This document shows positions 21,368 to 33,000 of a stretch of 64,000 nucleotides of DNA, piece after piece; position 1 is the first letter of the stretch, and every line of letters starts with the position of its first letter. Source of the DNA: Lateolabrax maculatus (taxonomy: Eukaryota; Chordata; Actinopteri; Acropomatiformes; Lateolabracidae). Made by a program: the position numbers and the translations under genes. The stretch spans positions 12,146,501-12,210,500 of the forward strand of contig CM062219.1 in NCBI GenBank assembly GCA_031216445.1, read 5' to 3'. The notes beneath the pieces are model-generated. The model worked only from the letters and a program-made list of their open reading frames with translations. It was not told the origin of the DNA and did no database searches.

Positions 21368-21395
21368 GCGGGGGGGGCGGGGGGGGGGGGGGGGG
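21368..21395 (+). repeat. poly-G tract, possible G-quadruplex
   Basis: A run of G broken only by single C bases, followed by TTGGC. On the transcript strand it could form a stable quadruplex within rabgap1 intron 1. Confidence 0.7.
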
Positions 21396-22490
21396 TTGGC
21401 TTCAACTGTAGTGGATTAGTGATTCCTTGCAGTTGCCGTGGATGAGATGAAAGGAGACTACGTGTGGTCGAAAGCATTGAAATATATTTCATGGCTAAGA
21501 GAGGAGTTTAAAGGTCTTAGAAGTGTAAAGAATTTGTTATAGCGCTCAGTAACATCCGACTGAGTCAACACAAATCACAATATTTAACCATCAGCAAACT
21601 GGCATTAGGCAATGTCAATGCGTTAGTCGCTGTGGGGAGTTGGACACTGTTGCACAACTTGAAAATCAAGTATACTGATTGCAGATTCAGCTTGTTGTCC
21701 TGCTGAATTGGCTGTTTCATGCTAAAGGGTTATCTGTCAATTTAACAAACATAAATGTAGCTGGTATTGTACAGTAGATAAAAGTATTTGGGCTCATCAT
21801 CGAGGGAGTCTTTCCACAATGCCAGAACTTTTTCTGTGGCACTTTATGGAGATGTTTTGGGCTTGAATCAGTAATGCATCAGTTATGCATCAGTAATGGG
21901 AAGTTTCCGCTTGATGGCTCCAGTGACTTTAACCAAATTTCTTGCATCTAAAAAGCTGGTTTTCTCGATAAGTGATCTCTGTCTCAGTTTGTAGTACTGT
22001 GGATTGTTTTTTAAAAAATTCAATGTTTGCTCTAATGATATTTAATGACTTACCCTTAGACACAGGTGATATAACCTACAGCCATGGAGAGCTAGAACTT
22101 TAATCATTGTTATGAATCAGTTACTGCATATTCATTATTTTACCATTTGATTTTTTTGATTTGGAGGAAAGGCAGATTATCCTGGAGTGGGGTTTTAGAT
22201 TTTATGATCTAGTGGATCAGTGATATTTCAGCCCTTAATGCTTCCTCATCAACCATAGTGTCAAGCAGTTTATTTGCAAATATATGTACAGATTAACATG
22301 TAATGCCCACAAATGTTTTTCCAATTCCTTTTACAACCACATTGCATCCATGCTTCTTCTTGAACCCACAGCCAGTCCCTTGAATTGTGAAAGTCTAATG
22401 TTAACATGGAGTAAAAACACAAAAGTAGTTTATGGTGATGAATAATTAATTCATGGATTTAAAATTAGGAAGTCATGACCCCACTGTTCT

Positions 22491-22943
22491 ATGGGATGAA
22501 TATCACGCCATGTTTCAAAACAAAAAAAAAGCTTTGAAATGTTGACACTCAGTGTTTGAAAGCTTGAAATCTAATTAGAAAATTAGAGATTAAATGTTTT
22601 CATAGGCTAAAAAATCCCTTCAAACATTATTTTGTATATCATAAAAGAATGCTCTAGAATAAGAGTGCAAATGTACAGCCGCAAAACTGTCAAAATAAGG
22701 ATTTGCTCTCTCGAAATTCAAGTTTCAACATTTCAAAGCTGTTTTCCCAACATATGTCCATGAGTCTTCAAATCACTATTTACAAGGTTTCAAACCCAGA
22801 AAAACAAACAAATACACTAGGAGAACAGCGACAAATTTGAAACTCTGAAAATGTGTTGAAGAAACAATCGTGCAAAACCTTTTTTATTTGATTTCAAACT
22901 TTAAAATACTGAGTTTTGAAACATGGCATGATATTCATCACAT
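22491..22943. mobile_element. hAT-like MITE, 453 bp
   Basis: The left TIR 22491-22521 and the right TIR 22913-22943 are inverted copies over 31 bp with two mismatches (ATGGGATGAATATCACGCC versus ATGTGATGAATATCATGCC at the outer ends). The flanks ACTGTTCT (22483-22490) and ACTGTTCC (22944-22951) are an 8-bp target duplication with one change. A nested exact inverted repeat GCTTTGAAATGTTGA lies at 22531-22545 with its complement at 22725-22739. There is no transposase. Confidence 0.8.
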
Positions 22944-24334
22944 ACTGTTCCACAATATCAGTTGCTTTTAAAAGAAGAAACTTCTATACATGTTATAAAA
23001 TTCATCCCTGTTGTTAGGCCTAAGTAATTGTAGACTTTTAAGGAAAGAAATTTGTTACATTACTGCCTTTAATAATGTAAAATGTCAATGTTTATATGAC
23101 TGTGGTCATATCTGGTATTTTGTGTGACTTTTATTTTGCAGAATGTACATAAAACGGCTATGTATTAAACCTATTCTTTCCTTTTAAACACGTATTAATC
23201 TTGTATAAGTGATGCTTGCTTTCCGTTTTAATTTCTAAAGACACCTTTAACAACTGTTTGTGGTTGGAGTACATATACATTTACACACACCAAGTGTCAA
23301 ATTTCCTTTATAAGCAATAATTCCGTTTTTTATGAACCAGCAGAGATACACCACTGCTAAATAAATGTCTGTGAATAGCCACACATTGTGCAGCTCAGTA
23401 GTTCAGAGTGGAAGTGTTTGTTACAGCCAGTTCTCCATTTCAGAAGTTAAAGGCAGGCCTGAACTGTGGGATCGAGCTGTTTTTTTGTTTTTTTCTCAGT
23501 CATGTGAGATTGTTTTGTTGTTGAGTGTGAGACATGCAGAGGTTTCATTCCTGGATAACCAAAATAGGAGTCTTTGCTCAGCTGTAGACCTGAATTGAGA
23601 TGATTATTAGATGCTCACACAGACATACAAATAAGATGTTTTAGGGACTGTGTGTGTGTGCTTCTCCTCAGTTTCTTTTCTTTCTCTTGCCTTTTGTGTG
23701 TTTTGACTCACCTTGTGGTATTTCAGCCTTTTTTTTCATTCGTTCTCTGTCCCTCACTTCCTCCCTGCTATCTCTGCCTGGCTGAAATCAGTGCTGTGAG
23801 GCAAGTCGAAAGGGACTGTGTTGCAAGCCTGAATGCTTTTTGGCTGTGTCTGGCTGTGTCTTCCTCTCCTGTGTGAGTTGCATGCAGGGCCCAGCTGGCA
23901 GCCCAGAACACCCTGTTCAGCTGGAGAGTGGTAGGGAGGAAAAACAAAAAAAAAAGAAAAGACAGGCGTAGGTTTCCAGCGTGCACATTTTTACACATGG
24001 ATTGACATAAGAAATGCTTGTTACCGATTCAAATACTTTGTTCCTGTTCCTAACTGCGACAAACAGCTAAGGAATGTCACGTTGGTCTCAAACTGAAACT
24101 GTGCTACTATGCTCAATGGCAGGACACACCCAGACTACATCAACCTAACTGCTGTTATCGCTCTGTGTATCATTTAAGTTGGTAAAGCTCAGCCTGCCCC
24201 TGGCACATCAGGCAACTTCCTGAAAACAATCCTGGAAAATACAGTTTAGTGCATCTTGTTACCAAATATGTTCTTGCTTAAACACTCTTTGATACATGCT
24301 GTTCATTTTGAAGCCTGACATGAGCAAAGAATAT

Positions 24335-24440
24335 CGCGTAGGGCTGTGTGATAGGACCAAAATCTCATTTCCCGATACAGGTCTTTTCATATCCAGATAA
24401 CGATACATATCACGATATAGCACATTTTCTGTAAATTTAA
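24335..24440 (+). repeat. GATAT-rich teleost repeat fragment
   Basis: It reads GGGCTGTGTGATAGGACCAA, then TCATTTCCCGATACAGG, then CACGATATAGCACATTTTCT. This resembles a dispersed fish repeat in which the phrase GGGCTGGGCGATATGG..CACGATATAGC recurs. The right border is not clear and no TIR was found. Confidence 0.55.
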
Positions 24441-24856
24441 AACACGTTACTTTACATGCTAAAATAGTAGTAGTTAATAGTAGTTAAGAACCTCATACAA
24501 CCCCAGTTCAAAAAATGGTAACTATCCCTTTAATGTTTTCGAACTCTAAAATATGCACTTCTTGTCGCCTTATTCACGTCTATAGAATTGTCTCTTGAGG
24601 GAAGTGCATTTTGATATAGAGTGATAGTATTTTATTGAGGAATTAATACACTTAAAGTAAATGCCTTAAAACCAGAATTAACTTTCAGAACAGTTTCTGT
24701 GCGTTATAACAGTAACATGAGCAGAAAAATATTTATAAAGTATCACCACCTTTGCTAAAGGTGGTTTGGACCAAATGAAACACTGTAGATGATGAGGGTT
24801 TTGTTGTCATGGTGATACACACAACTGTATTCCAGCAGAGAAAATGGCTTCTTCCT

Positions 24857-24887
24857 TCTCTTCTCTTCCCTTCTCTTCTCTTCTCTC
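24857..24887 (+). repeat. (CTTCT)n simple repeat
   Basis: Short imperfect CTTCT/CTCTT tract in rabgap1 intron 1. Confidence 0.7.
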
Positions 24888-27409
24888 ATTTTCAGCTCTC
24901 TAACATGTTATGTTCCTCTTCCTTTAGAAATGAATAGATAAAAGGGAAATAAGTCAGAAAATAGTCAAAGAGGCTGAGAAATCAATAGAAGGTGTGGCTG
25001 GAGAAAAAATAGTAAGAGCGCATGAAGAAACAGTCTGCTGCTTTTGTCTCCACAACGAGCTGGTGTTGTCGAGCAGAGTGAAGTGAATGTGCGTGCAAAA
25101 ATTAAATTAAAAAATCAACTTTTACAAAGTTCAAGAAAATTATCTCCCAAGCCCAGAAATGTCCTCCAATTTAAAACATTTAGAAACCTTTTTAGCATTT
25201 AGGTAGGAAATGCTATTGTTAATTCTGTAACAATCAGTAGTATGGTAGGCAATCGATTGTGTGTCTTGTTGGAAGTGAACCAAGGCACTGAAGGTTGATA
25301 ACGAACAGTGTAGCTTGGCAGGAGCAGGCAGAGGGCTGTTTCTGAGGCTAGGGAGGAAGGCAGGGTGACAAGGCAACCATTATAACCCTGTTGGTGCTGC
25401 CAGCTATAGAGATTTGGGTTTGTTTGTGTGTGTGTGCACGTGTGCCTGTGGTTGAGTGCTTATTTGTATTCATAATACAGCTGCTTGTGTTTGTATATGT
25501 ATGTATGTGTGTGTGGGATATGTGTGATGCAGCATGAGACAGTACTTTCTTCTCTGTTTATGTATGCAAAGTGTGTGTTTCTAGGCTCAACTGCAAAGGT
25601 TTTCAGTGTTTGCTACTTGAAACATGAATAAATTAGTGAAGCTAATTGCCATCTTTCTCAGAAAACACCACAGGCTGTGAAGTCTCTGCATCTACATCGC
25701 TCTGTAGTGAAATGATTGACTTTGGGGTTATAAAGCAGTGATCTACTCAAGTAAGGTTTATGGTGGTGATTGGCTACTTGTTCATTGGGCGGGTTAGTTA
25801 TTACTGTCATAATTAAAGTATGAGGAGTTGGTAGCATCAAATAAGACTATTTAAACCGATTCAATGTAAAAAGATTCTATCAAAAGTCTTTATTCTACAC
25901 TACTCAGAACATTGAAATAGGCCTAAGTAGAGCATTTTCAATTACATTTTGTCGACTAGTTTGTTTCCATCAGAGTTGTCTAATGATTTCATATTTGTAC
26001 CTCTATCAAACCGAAAATAACTGAATATGATTTTGGTAATAAGTATTAGCAGAAACAGCTACTGTGGTAGAACTGTCAAACAAGAGACCACAACATTTAA
26101 ACACTCAAAGTTCATCAACATAGAATATGAGAACTAAACCAATCACACAAAGGACAAGTGTGCTAAAAATGAAAAGCAGCTGCCTTTGAGCTAAAAGTAG
26201 AACATCAGCAATGTCTCTTCAAGATCAAAAGCCTGCGAAGATAAGAAGGGACTGAAGACTGATGCAAATGTCCCTCTTGGTACTCAGTCAGATGCTGTTT
26301 TTTTGTTTGGATTGGTAGGATTACTAGTATTTTTCAGCGGTACCCTACAGTTAGTATTTTATATGTACGAAGACATTTGTGATAGTTGCTGGACTAAACA
26401 GCAGATAATAGACTGGGCCCAAGAGGGAATTCAGGTTAAAGGCCCTGCAAACCCACACAGGCGTTTATAATTCCTTTCGGTGTATCTATGAGAATGGGAG
26501 GTATGGGAAGCATGTGATATCACCAAGCTGTATGAAGTAATATCGAGGATTAAGGCACAGTCGGACTGAAATTCGCTTACAATTTATTCTTATGTGAAAT
26601 GGGGTGAGACACATTTGCTTCCGGTCACTAGTTGACCCGCCTCCCTCCAAGAGATATTGTTTATTTATAATATTGTTCTACAACTGAACGGTGCAGAAAT
26701 ACAAGGAGCAGATAAGAAGTGATGCTGTTTGGCTGTAGTCAGTGAAAGGTCCCCCCTGCTTTAATCCACACCATGTAAGTACATTTAGCTCGCTGGATTT
26801 CAACTGTGCCATGACGGTGTCAATTGACCCGCTCTAACTAATGCAACAAAACTATCAGGAGAGTCAGGGAGCTGTAAATTAAGCACGGCATGTACTAGAG
26901 CCCTGCGCTGGACTCTTTTTCTTAATCCTGCTCCTGCTGGATTTCTGACCATTACTACCCATTCCCACAATGTGTGTGTTGCACTCCTGCTCGCAACTGC
27001 AAACATTCTGACCATTCCCACGTGCACATTAAAGTTCCATTGATTTTTAATTATTACAATGATTTATTTTTTGTAAAGACACATGCTGATCAAAAACAGT
27101 GTAAACAGAATTTATCATGTTGTAGGTAACAAAAAAAACAGTTTACATCCTGTGAAGAGTATAGAGTCTGGCATCGGCAGACTAATTCGCAAATGCGTAT
27201 TAGTCTGGAACCTCTCAGTTCATTTTAGTTTTTCAAGGGGTGTTATCGACAGGTGCAACAATCAATCAGAGCAACAAAACGCTGTCCTGTCAGACTGTAC
27301 GTCGTGTCAGAAGTATGGCAAACACATATTTCTTATCAACATAAAGTTTTATTGCAGTTGTTCTTCTTTTAGAGAAAATTTACTGTCCAGTCCGTTTTAA
27401 TACTGCTGC

Positions 27410-27600
27410 TGTAGCCGGCCGGGGACCGCGGCAGACATCTTGGATATTTACAAAGATGCGTGAACGGCGCTCCTCTCTGTCAGCCATCGTATTAAACCCT
27501 CATACTAGATAAACGCTTGTCATTGGTTAGGCCGTTAAGACGGCAAGGAAATAGGTTTGAATGGGAGGGGGCCAGACTTATCTCCTAGAGCAAATTAAAC
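27410..27600. repeat. possible decayed interspersed repeat
   Basis: A locally GC-richer, CpG-containing block (GCCGGCCGGGGACCGCGG, CATTGGTTAGGCCGTTAAGA) inside AT-rich intron. It does not look like coding or promoter sequence. I cannot assign a family. Confidence 0.3.
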
Positions 27601-29912
27601 ATGAGCTTGTAGATTTTGTCTGAGAGTTGGTGGGATATTCCGATGACATTAGGAAGTGAAAAGGAGGCGTGTTGGGCTTGTGTGCTCTGTGCAGTTCCTC
27701 ATTGAAAGTGAGTGAAACAGCTTCTGGCTACTGTTGATCCAGTTGCAGTCTTGACTGATAATGCTCATAATCAGTTATTACTTCATGGGTACTTTGTGAT
27801 AGTAGCGAAGTTAAATAAACACTTAAGGTGCGGTAAAGTTCTGCATAACTTGCTGTTACTTACTGGTCTTTGATTTTCCCCCATGGGTCTATGTAGCGCA
27901 GATGATGCAGGATGACCTCAACTAAACTAAAATGCAACAACATATTTTCTTTTGTAGATCTTGGCCAAGTGAACAAAACTACAAATGTGAACCTGACCTT
28001 CAAGATATATGACTTATAATTGGTGCAAAGATCAGATGAGTTGTGTAGTATTGGAATCTAGATAAAAGGATTTAATTGTTAAACACAAGTTTCAGAGGTC
28101 AAATGGTGACAGTAGTCTGCTAGCTCTAAGGCTACAGTATGTTTCACATGACAAATCATTGCACCCTCTGACCCTGTCTCGCAACTTCAGTTTTGCAATA
28201 CAAGTGAAAAACAACACCCAGGACTTTTGGATGAATACCAGTCGCTCATTTCCTTAGTTTGCTTTGAAAAGATAAAGAGAAAAAGCTTAAGCTGTCAGTT
28301 AATGTTACTCTGTTTGTGTTTGGTGGCCTAATGATAACATTCATATCAGCTCAAGATGTTGTAAAACCCTGTTGTCACAAAGAGATAGCTACTTACTTTG
28401 ATGTTTACTCTGGGTCAGTATAACAATGTTATCATAAGTAATGCACAATATTAACTGCTTTGACCTTTCCGCTGCAGACCATTTTTCCCATTTCCATTGT
28501 CGGACCTGCTTTGAATATGAAGCTTGGGCGTTTGACAAGAGAGCGAGTTGGAAAAAAAGAAACAACTGAAACCTTTAGAAAAGTCTGGGAGTGCAAGGGC
28601 AGCCCCTCTTTAAGAGGAATAAGAGCTGAGAAAATAGAAGATTGCAGGGAGAGAGATAAGGAAGGCATGATGAAGAAAAGTGTAGAAAAAGACAGAAAGG
28701 GAGAGCGATGGGATAGATGAAAGGGAGGAGTGAAGGGGGAAATTGCCAAAAATAACTTGTTATGGTCTCTTCTTGAACCTCTGCCAGAACCTTCTGTTGC
28801 GCCTTTCTTCCTGTGTTACACACAATGGCTTTTTCAGTAGTTACCTTATGCCCTAACTAAAGATAAAGCTTTACCTCACTTTGCTTGAAAAACTAATTCT
28901 TACCTTAATTCCACCTCCAATACTTAAACATATACTAAAAAAGGCAAATTTTGAAATTATTTTTTACTTTCATCTAGAGGTGAAAAAGTGAAAAATAATC
29001 CTTTCTTTCTTTTTCTTGCTTTTCTATACCTGTTCCAAACCTTACCTCCTCTAGCCAGGTCTTTTGCCCAGTCATCAGTTTTTCTCACAAATAATGATAT
29101 GATTTTTGAGAACTTTTCTTGATTAGTTAAACAATGTCTTTCTTATCTGATGGTTCATTGTATGCATTTATCATATCTTGATTGATGGAGAGAGCCGGAG
29201 TGAAAGGAGTGAGCCATGAGCTGATGATATGCACTGCATCCCACAGGATCTCAGCTCAGGTTATTTGTGGTTGTAGCGGCAGGCCGGGAGAACAGCCATG
29301 CACTGAGGAGTGCACACAATGCAATTAGCTCATTCAGCATATCCTTTTTTTTGTGTGTGTTTAGGTAATATATTTCTGTTGTACATGTGTAATGTGGTGG
29401 TGGGGGACCACAGTTGAATCTTTGAAAGTGTCAACACTGACATGGAACAGCAAGCTGGCTTGTTTCTTAATTCTTCACTTTCACATGCATGTTTCTTTTT
29501 CAAAATGACACTTGGCTTCACCATGGCTTTACATTGCATCAAGCTATTTTGCTATAATACCTCCCCTAATAGTCTCCTGTAGCCTGCTCACTTTCACTTG
29601 AACTAAGCTTTTTTGCTTAACCTTTCTTTACACCCTCCATTTTCTCTGCTCCCTCTCTCTGGGTTTTGTAATGCTGCCTCATAGTTTCCTTAAGGTATTT
29701 AAAAGACCTGTATAAGTGAGTAATAAATGGTCTCACCATTGTTTTAGAGGGTTAGTTTGTGAGTAGCCAAGTTTCCAGTTGCCTTAAAAGATACCTTTCA
29801 TGGATTTCATCACATCATGACTGTTTTCTGCTTCTTTTCTTTATTTATTTTTTCTTTTTCTAGGTGATTTTGCTCATCATCTCCCACCACTTCCTCCTCC
29901 CGTCTTCCATTC

Positions 29913-29954
29913 ATGAGCAGCGTGGCTGAGTTTAACAGCGGCAGCCATGGATGA
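29913..29954 (+). promoter_or_regulatory. uORF overlapping the rabgap1 start
   Basis: An ATG at 29913 opens a 13-codon frame (MSSVAEFNSGSHG) that ends with TGA at 29952-29954, just after the main ATG at 29947. A ribosome reading the uORF would pass the main start in another frame, so it could reduce translation. The uORF start context (TTCATGA) is weak and leaky scanning is likely. Confidence 0.6.
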
Positions 29955-30099
29955 CAAGGGCTCGGTGGGGAAGATTAGCGTGTCTTCGGACTCAGTGTCC
30001 ACTCTCAACAGTGAGGACTTTGTCCTTGTGTCCCGGCTGGGGGACGAGACACCCTCCTCCACTAATAATGGTAGTGATGACGAAAAGACAGGATTGAAG
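29947..30099 (+). CDS. rabgap1: rabgap1 first coding exon
   Basis: The ATG at 29947 sits in GCAGCCATGG, a strong Kozak context, and opens MDDKGSVGKISVSSDSVSTL then NSEDFVLVSRLGDETPSSTN, close to identical to mammalian RABGAP1. The exon begins at 29874 after TTTTTCTAG and ends before GTAAGG. A short uORF (29913-29954) overlaps the start. Confidence 0.95.
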
Positions 30100-33000
30100 G
30101 TAAGGATGGTTGGGTGTAGGTATGGACGGAAGTACGAGGGACAGAATGAAGACTTCAGAGCTGTACTGGTCAAATCAGAGTTTAGGTGCTGAGTATCACT
30201 TGTCTGTTGACATTTACAGTGATCAACTCATGGGCATAAATCCTTTCCAAAGATACTTCTTACTACGAATATCATAAGTATGCTCAATACCGATAATAGA
30301 AAAACTGGAAAGCAATAATTATTTTCAAAATACCAGTAGAATAACAGGGTTCAGTGCAAGCTAAATTATGTCATATCCGCACTCTGTTTTTGCAGTAGTT
30401 AAACTGATTTAGGAGTGCATCTCACAATCCACAGCACGATTTACCAAAACATATTGATGTTAATTTCATTTTGACCTATTTGTGGTCAGTAGCTGTTAAA
30501 ATTGTTGGTCAGGGGTCACAGTCCAAACATATTCCATTGCTGCCAGGTTGTGTTCATCACTCACATGTCAAAACTCTCGTCCATCTTTTTAAACATGCAG
30601 TCTCACACTCTAACCATAAGGCTAACAATTTCTTGTTTTGCTTTTTCCACATTCTCACTCTACCTTCTTCTCTTGGTTGGTATTAGATTTATGTACTATC
30701 TACTAATACTAAGGAAACCCTTAAATCCTTGTTGATGTGCACACATCACCAGAAGTTGAAAGCACATTGTCACAGGCTTTTTTTTGTAGTGAAGAGCATG
30801 TTTTGACCCCTCAAGTCAAATTAAATCGCCTGTAATATTTAAGTACTATGGGGAAGTGGCAAAAGAAAGTTGTCATCCTTGCAAATCAAACTGAAGAAAA
30901 CCCTCTTACCCTTAGTGTAAGACAAGTCAGCTGATATTTTATTTAATTTGTCATTCAGTGTCAGCAAGTTGAATGCTACTTAACCTAGGGAAAATATCTC
31001 CCATCTGCAATCAGTCAGCTGCCTCTGTTAGTATACATCATGTGCTATCGTACCACAGTATGTCTGACATACTCTATGCCCTCTGCAATTCAGTTCAGTG
31101 CTTCATTTAGCACTCGCTCAGCAGATATTAGTTTACAAACAGTGTGGCGATGCAGCTGCGAGTGCTTTGAACTCATTGTCAGGGAAAATAATGGTGTTTT
31201 GTGACTAGGGTGTGTCTCCACAAAGAGAATGAAGACTGAGGAAAGAAATGTAGCCACCATCCTGTGTGTGTCCCTAATGGGTTCAGGTTACCTCTCTCCT
31301 CTCCTCTCCTCTCCTCTCCTCTCCTTTCCTCTCCTCTCCTCTCCTCTCCTCTCCTCAAGATACATTTTGTCCATGCGTCTTTCAGTTTACTAGTTATCAC
31401 ATTTCCTTTAATTGAATTTACCTAAGTAGCTGGCTCGCATGCTCACACTGTGTCCATTAGTTTATATCATTACTGTACCTGTGTTTCTTTGTGAAGGAAA
31501 GAATTGTCGACTTGATGTTGTAAAGTTACCAGAAGATGGCGCCAGCAGAGCATGGATATTGCATGTTCAGTTGATAGGAAGCGGTCACATGTTTTTCTTG
31601 TCATTTGCTCTGATTGGAGAAGAGAGAATATGATTTTTACATATTACACGAGTGCAGAGTCTGTTAAAGGATTACAGTTATTTTGATGGAAAACTGAGTT
31701 GAGGTATCCGTTTTGTGGCAGCTGTGTGTCTGCTGTCAGAGGGAGGAAAAGCGTTACCCCACACACACCCACTGTTCTCAGTATGTAGTGGTGAAATCAC
31801 TCCGTTCACTGACACTTGGTCATCCAGATATCATGTATTGGTTTTCGCCGATACACTCTTGTGCACATTTCCTTCCCAGTCAGCCCATCCAGTCAGAGAG
31901 GAGTCAGTGTGTCTAAACTTGTTATTTGTTATGCAGGTGATTTCTGAGGAAGGGGTCAGCTTTAAGGTCAGTCTCTTCTCTCACTATCTTTCCTTTCCTC
32001 CTCTTCTCTCTGTAGCTCGTTCTTGCTTGTATCTATCAAAATGTTCCTCTTTCTGTGATGTTATTCCGTGGTGATTCTGTCTGTGATTATTTGTGCTCTA
32101 CTGTATGTATTTTTGCCAGCTGTTGAGTGATAGCCCTAGCCAGCCTCTTTTACATTTAAGTTTTGATGATGGTAGTGATAGACATTCTCACATATAGGAC
32201 TGTAGTTGTACCTGACAACTGCACTGGCTTTTAGCACTACCTATAAATCACAAGGCCCACCATAGTTGCATAGTGACACAGCTATGGCAGACATGTGAAC
32301 TGAAATATAGAATTGATAGCTGCAAATTACCATATACCTGTAAAGCACAGATATTATTTATGGTTGTCTAAATATGAAGAGAGAATATTCAACCATCACA
32401 TATACCACAAAGACTTAAAAATCAGGTTCTATATTCCTAAGTGTCTGTTATTATCCCTTATTGCTCAGTACAACTTAACATCAGGCAGCTGCCACAGCAG
32501 GCAGGGATATTGGGGCCTTGCCTTCTTTTGCAGCACCTCATGGTTTGTCCAGTCGTAAGCTTGCTCTTTGATTGCTATTTGATAGTTTTGGAAAATGCTC
32601 ACACAATTAGTGTTGGCATGGCCTTTCTAATGTCTTGATACAGGTATTTTACAACTCAAACTCACATATCTACTAATCACTAATATTGGATGAAATGTAA
32701 TGAAGATATATCTCTGACCGCCAACATGAAACAAGGCACTGCATTCACTTGAAATTAATTACAAGATCACTGTTAAAGGCAGAGCCACTACACATAATGT
32801 AGGCCTGTTATGATACTACAATGATTTTGTTCTTGTGTTTTATTAATTGTTTTTTTCATACTAAATGTGTTGCATTTCATGTTTCCTTTTGCCCTGGCTC
32901 CTTGATGTGGTTGTGTTCATGTCTGTTTCTGTGTGTGTGTGTGTGTGTGTGTCTGTCTGTCTATGTGTGTGTGTTTTTGTTTCTACTCCTCCGCGTGTGT

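Larger units (their letters stand above)
19165..29873 (+). other. rabgap1 intron 1
   Basis: About 10.7 kb with no recognisable coding exon. It holds the rest of the CpG region, a poly-G tract (21368-21395), a MITE (22491-22943), a GATAT-rich repeat (about 24335-24440), a CTTCT tract (24857-24887) and a GC-richer block at 27410-27600 that may be a decayed repeat. All open frames are short and unlike known proteins. Confidence 0.7.

Noticed and set aside
28432..28823. Overlapping frames on both strands
   Set aside because: Purine/pyrimidine-biased intron sequence; low-complexity translation, no splice context.
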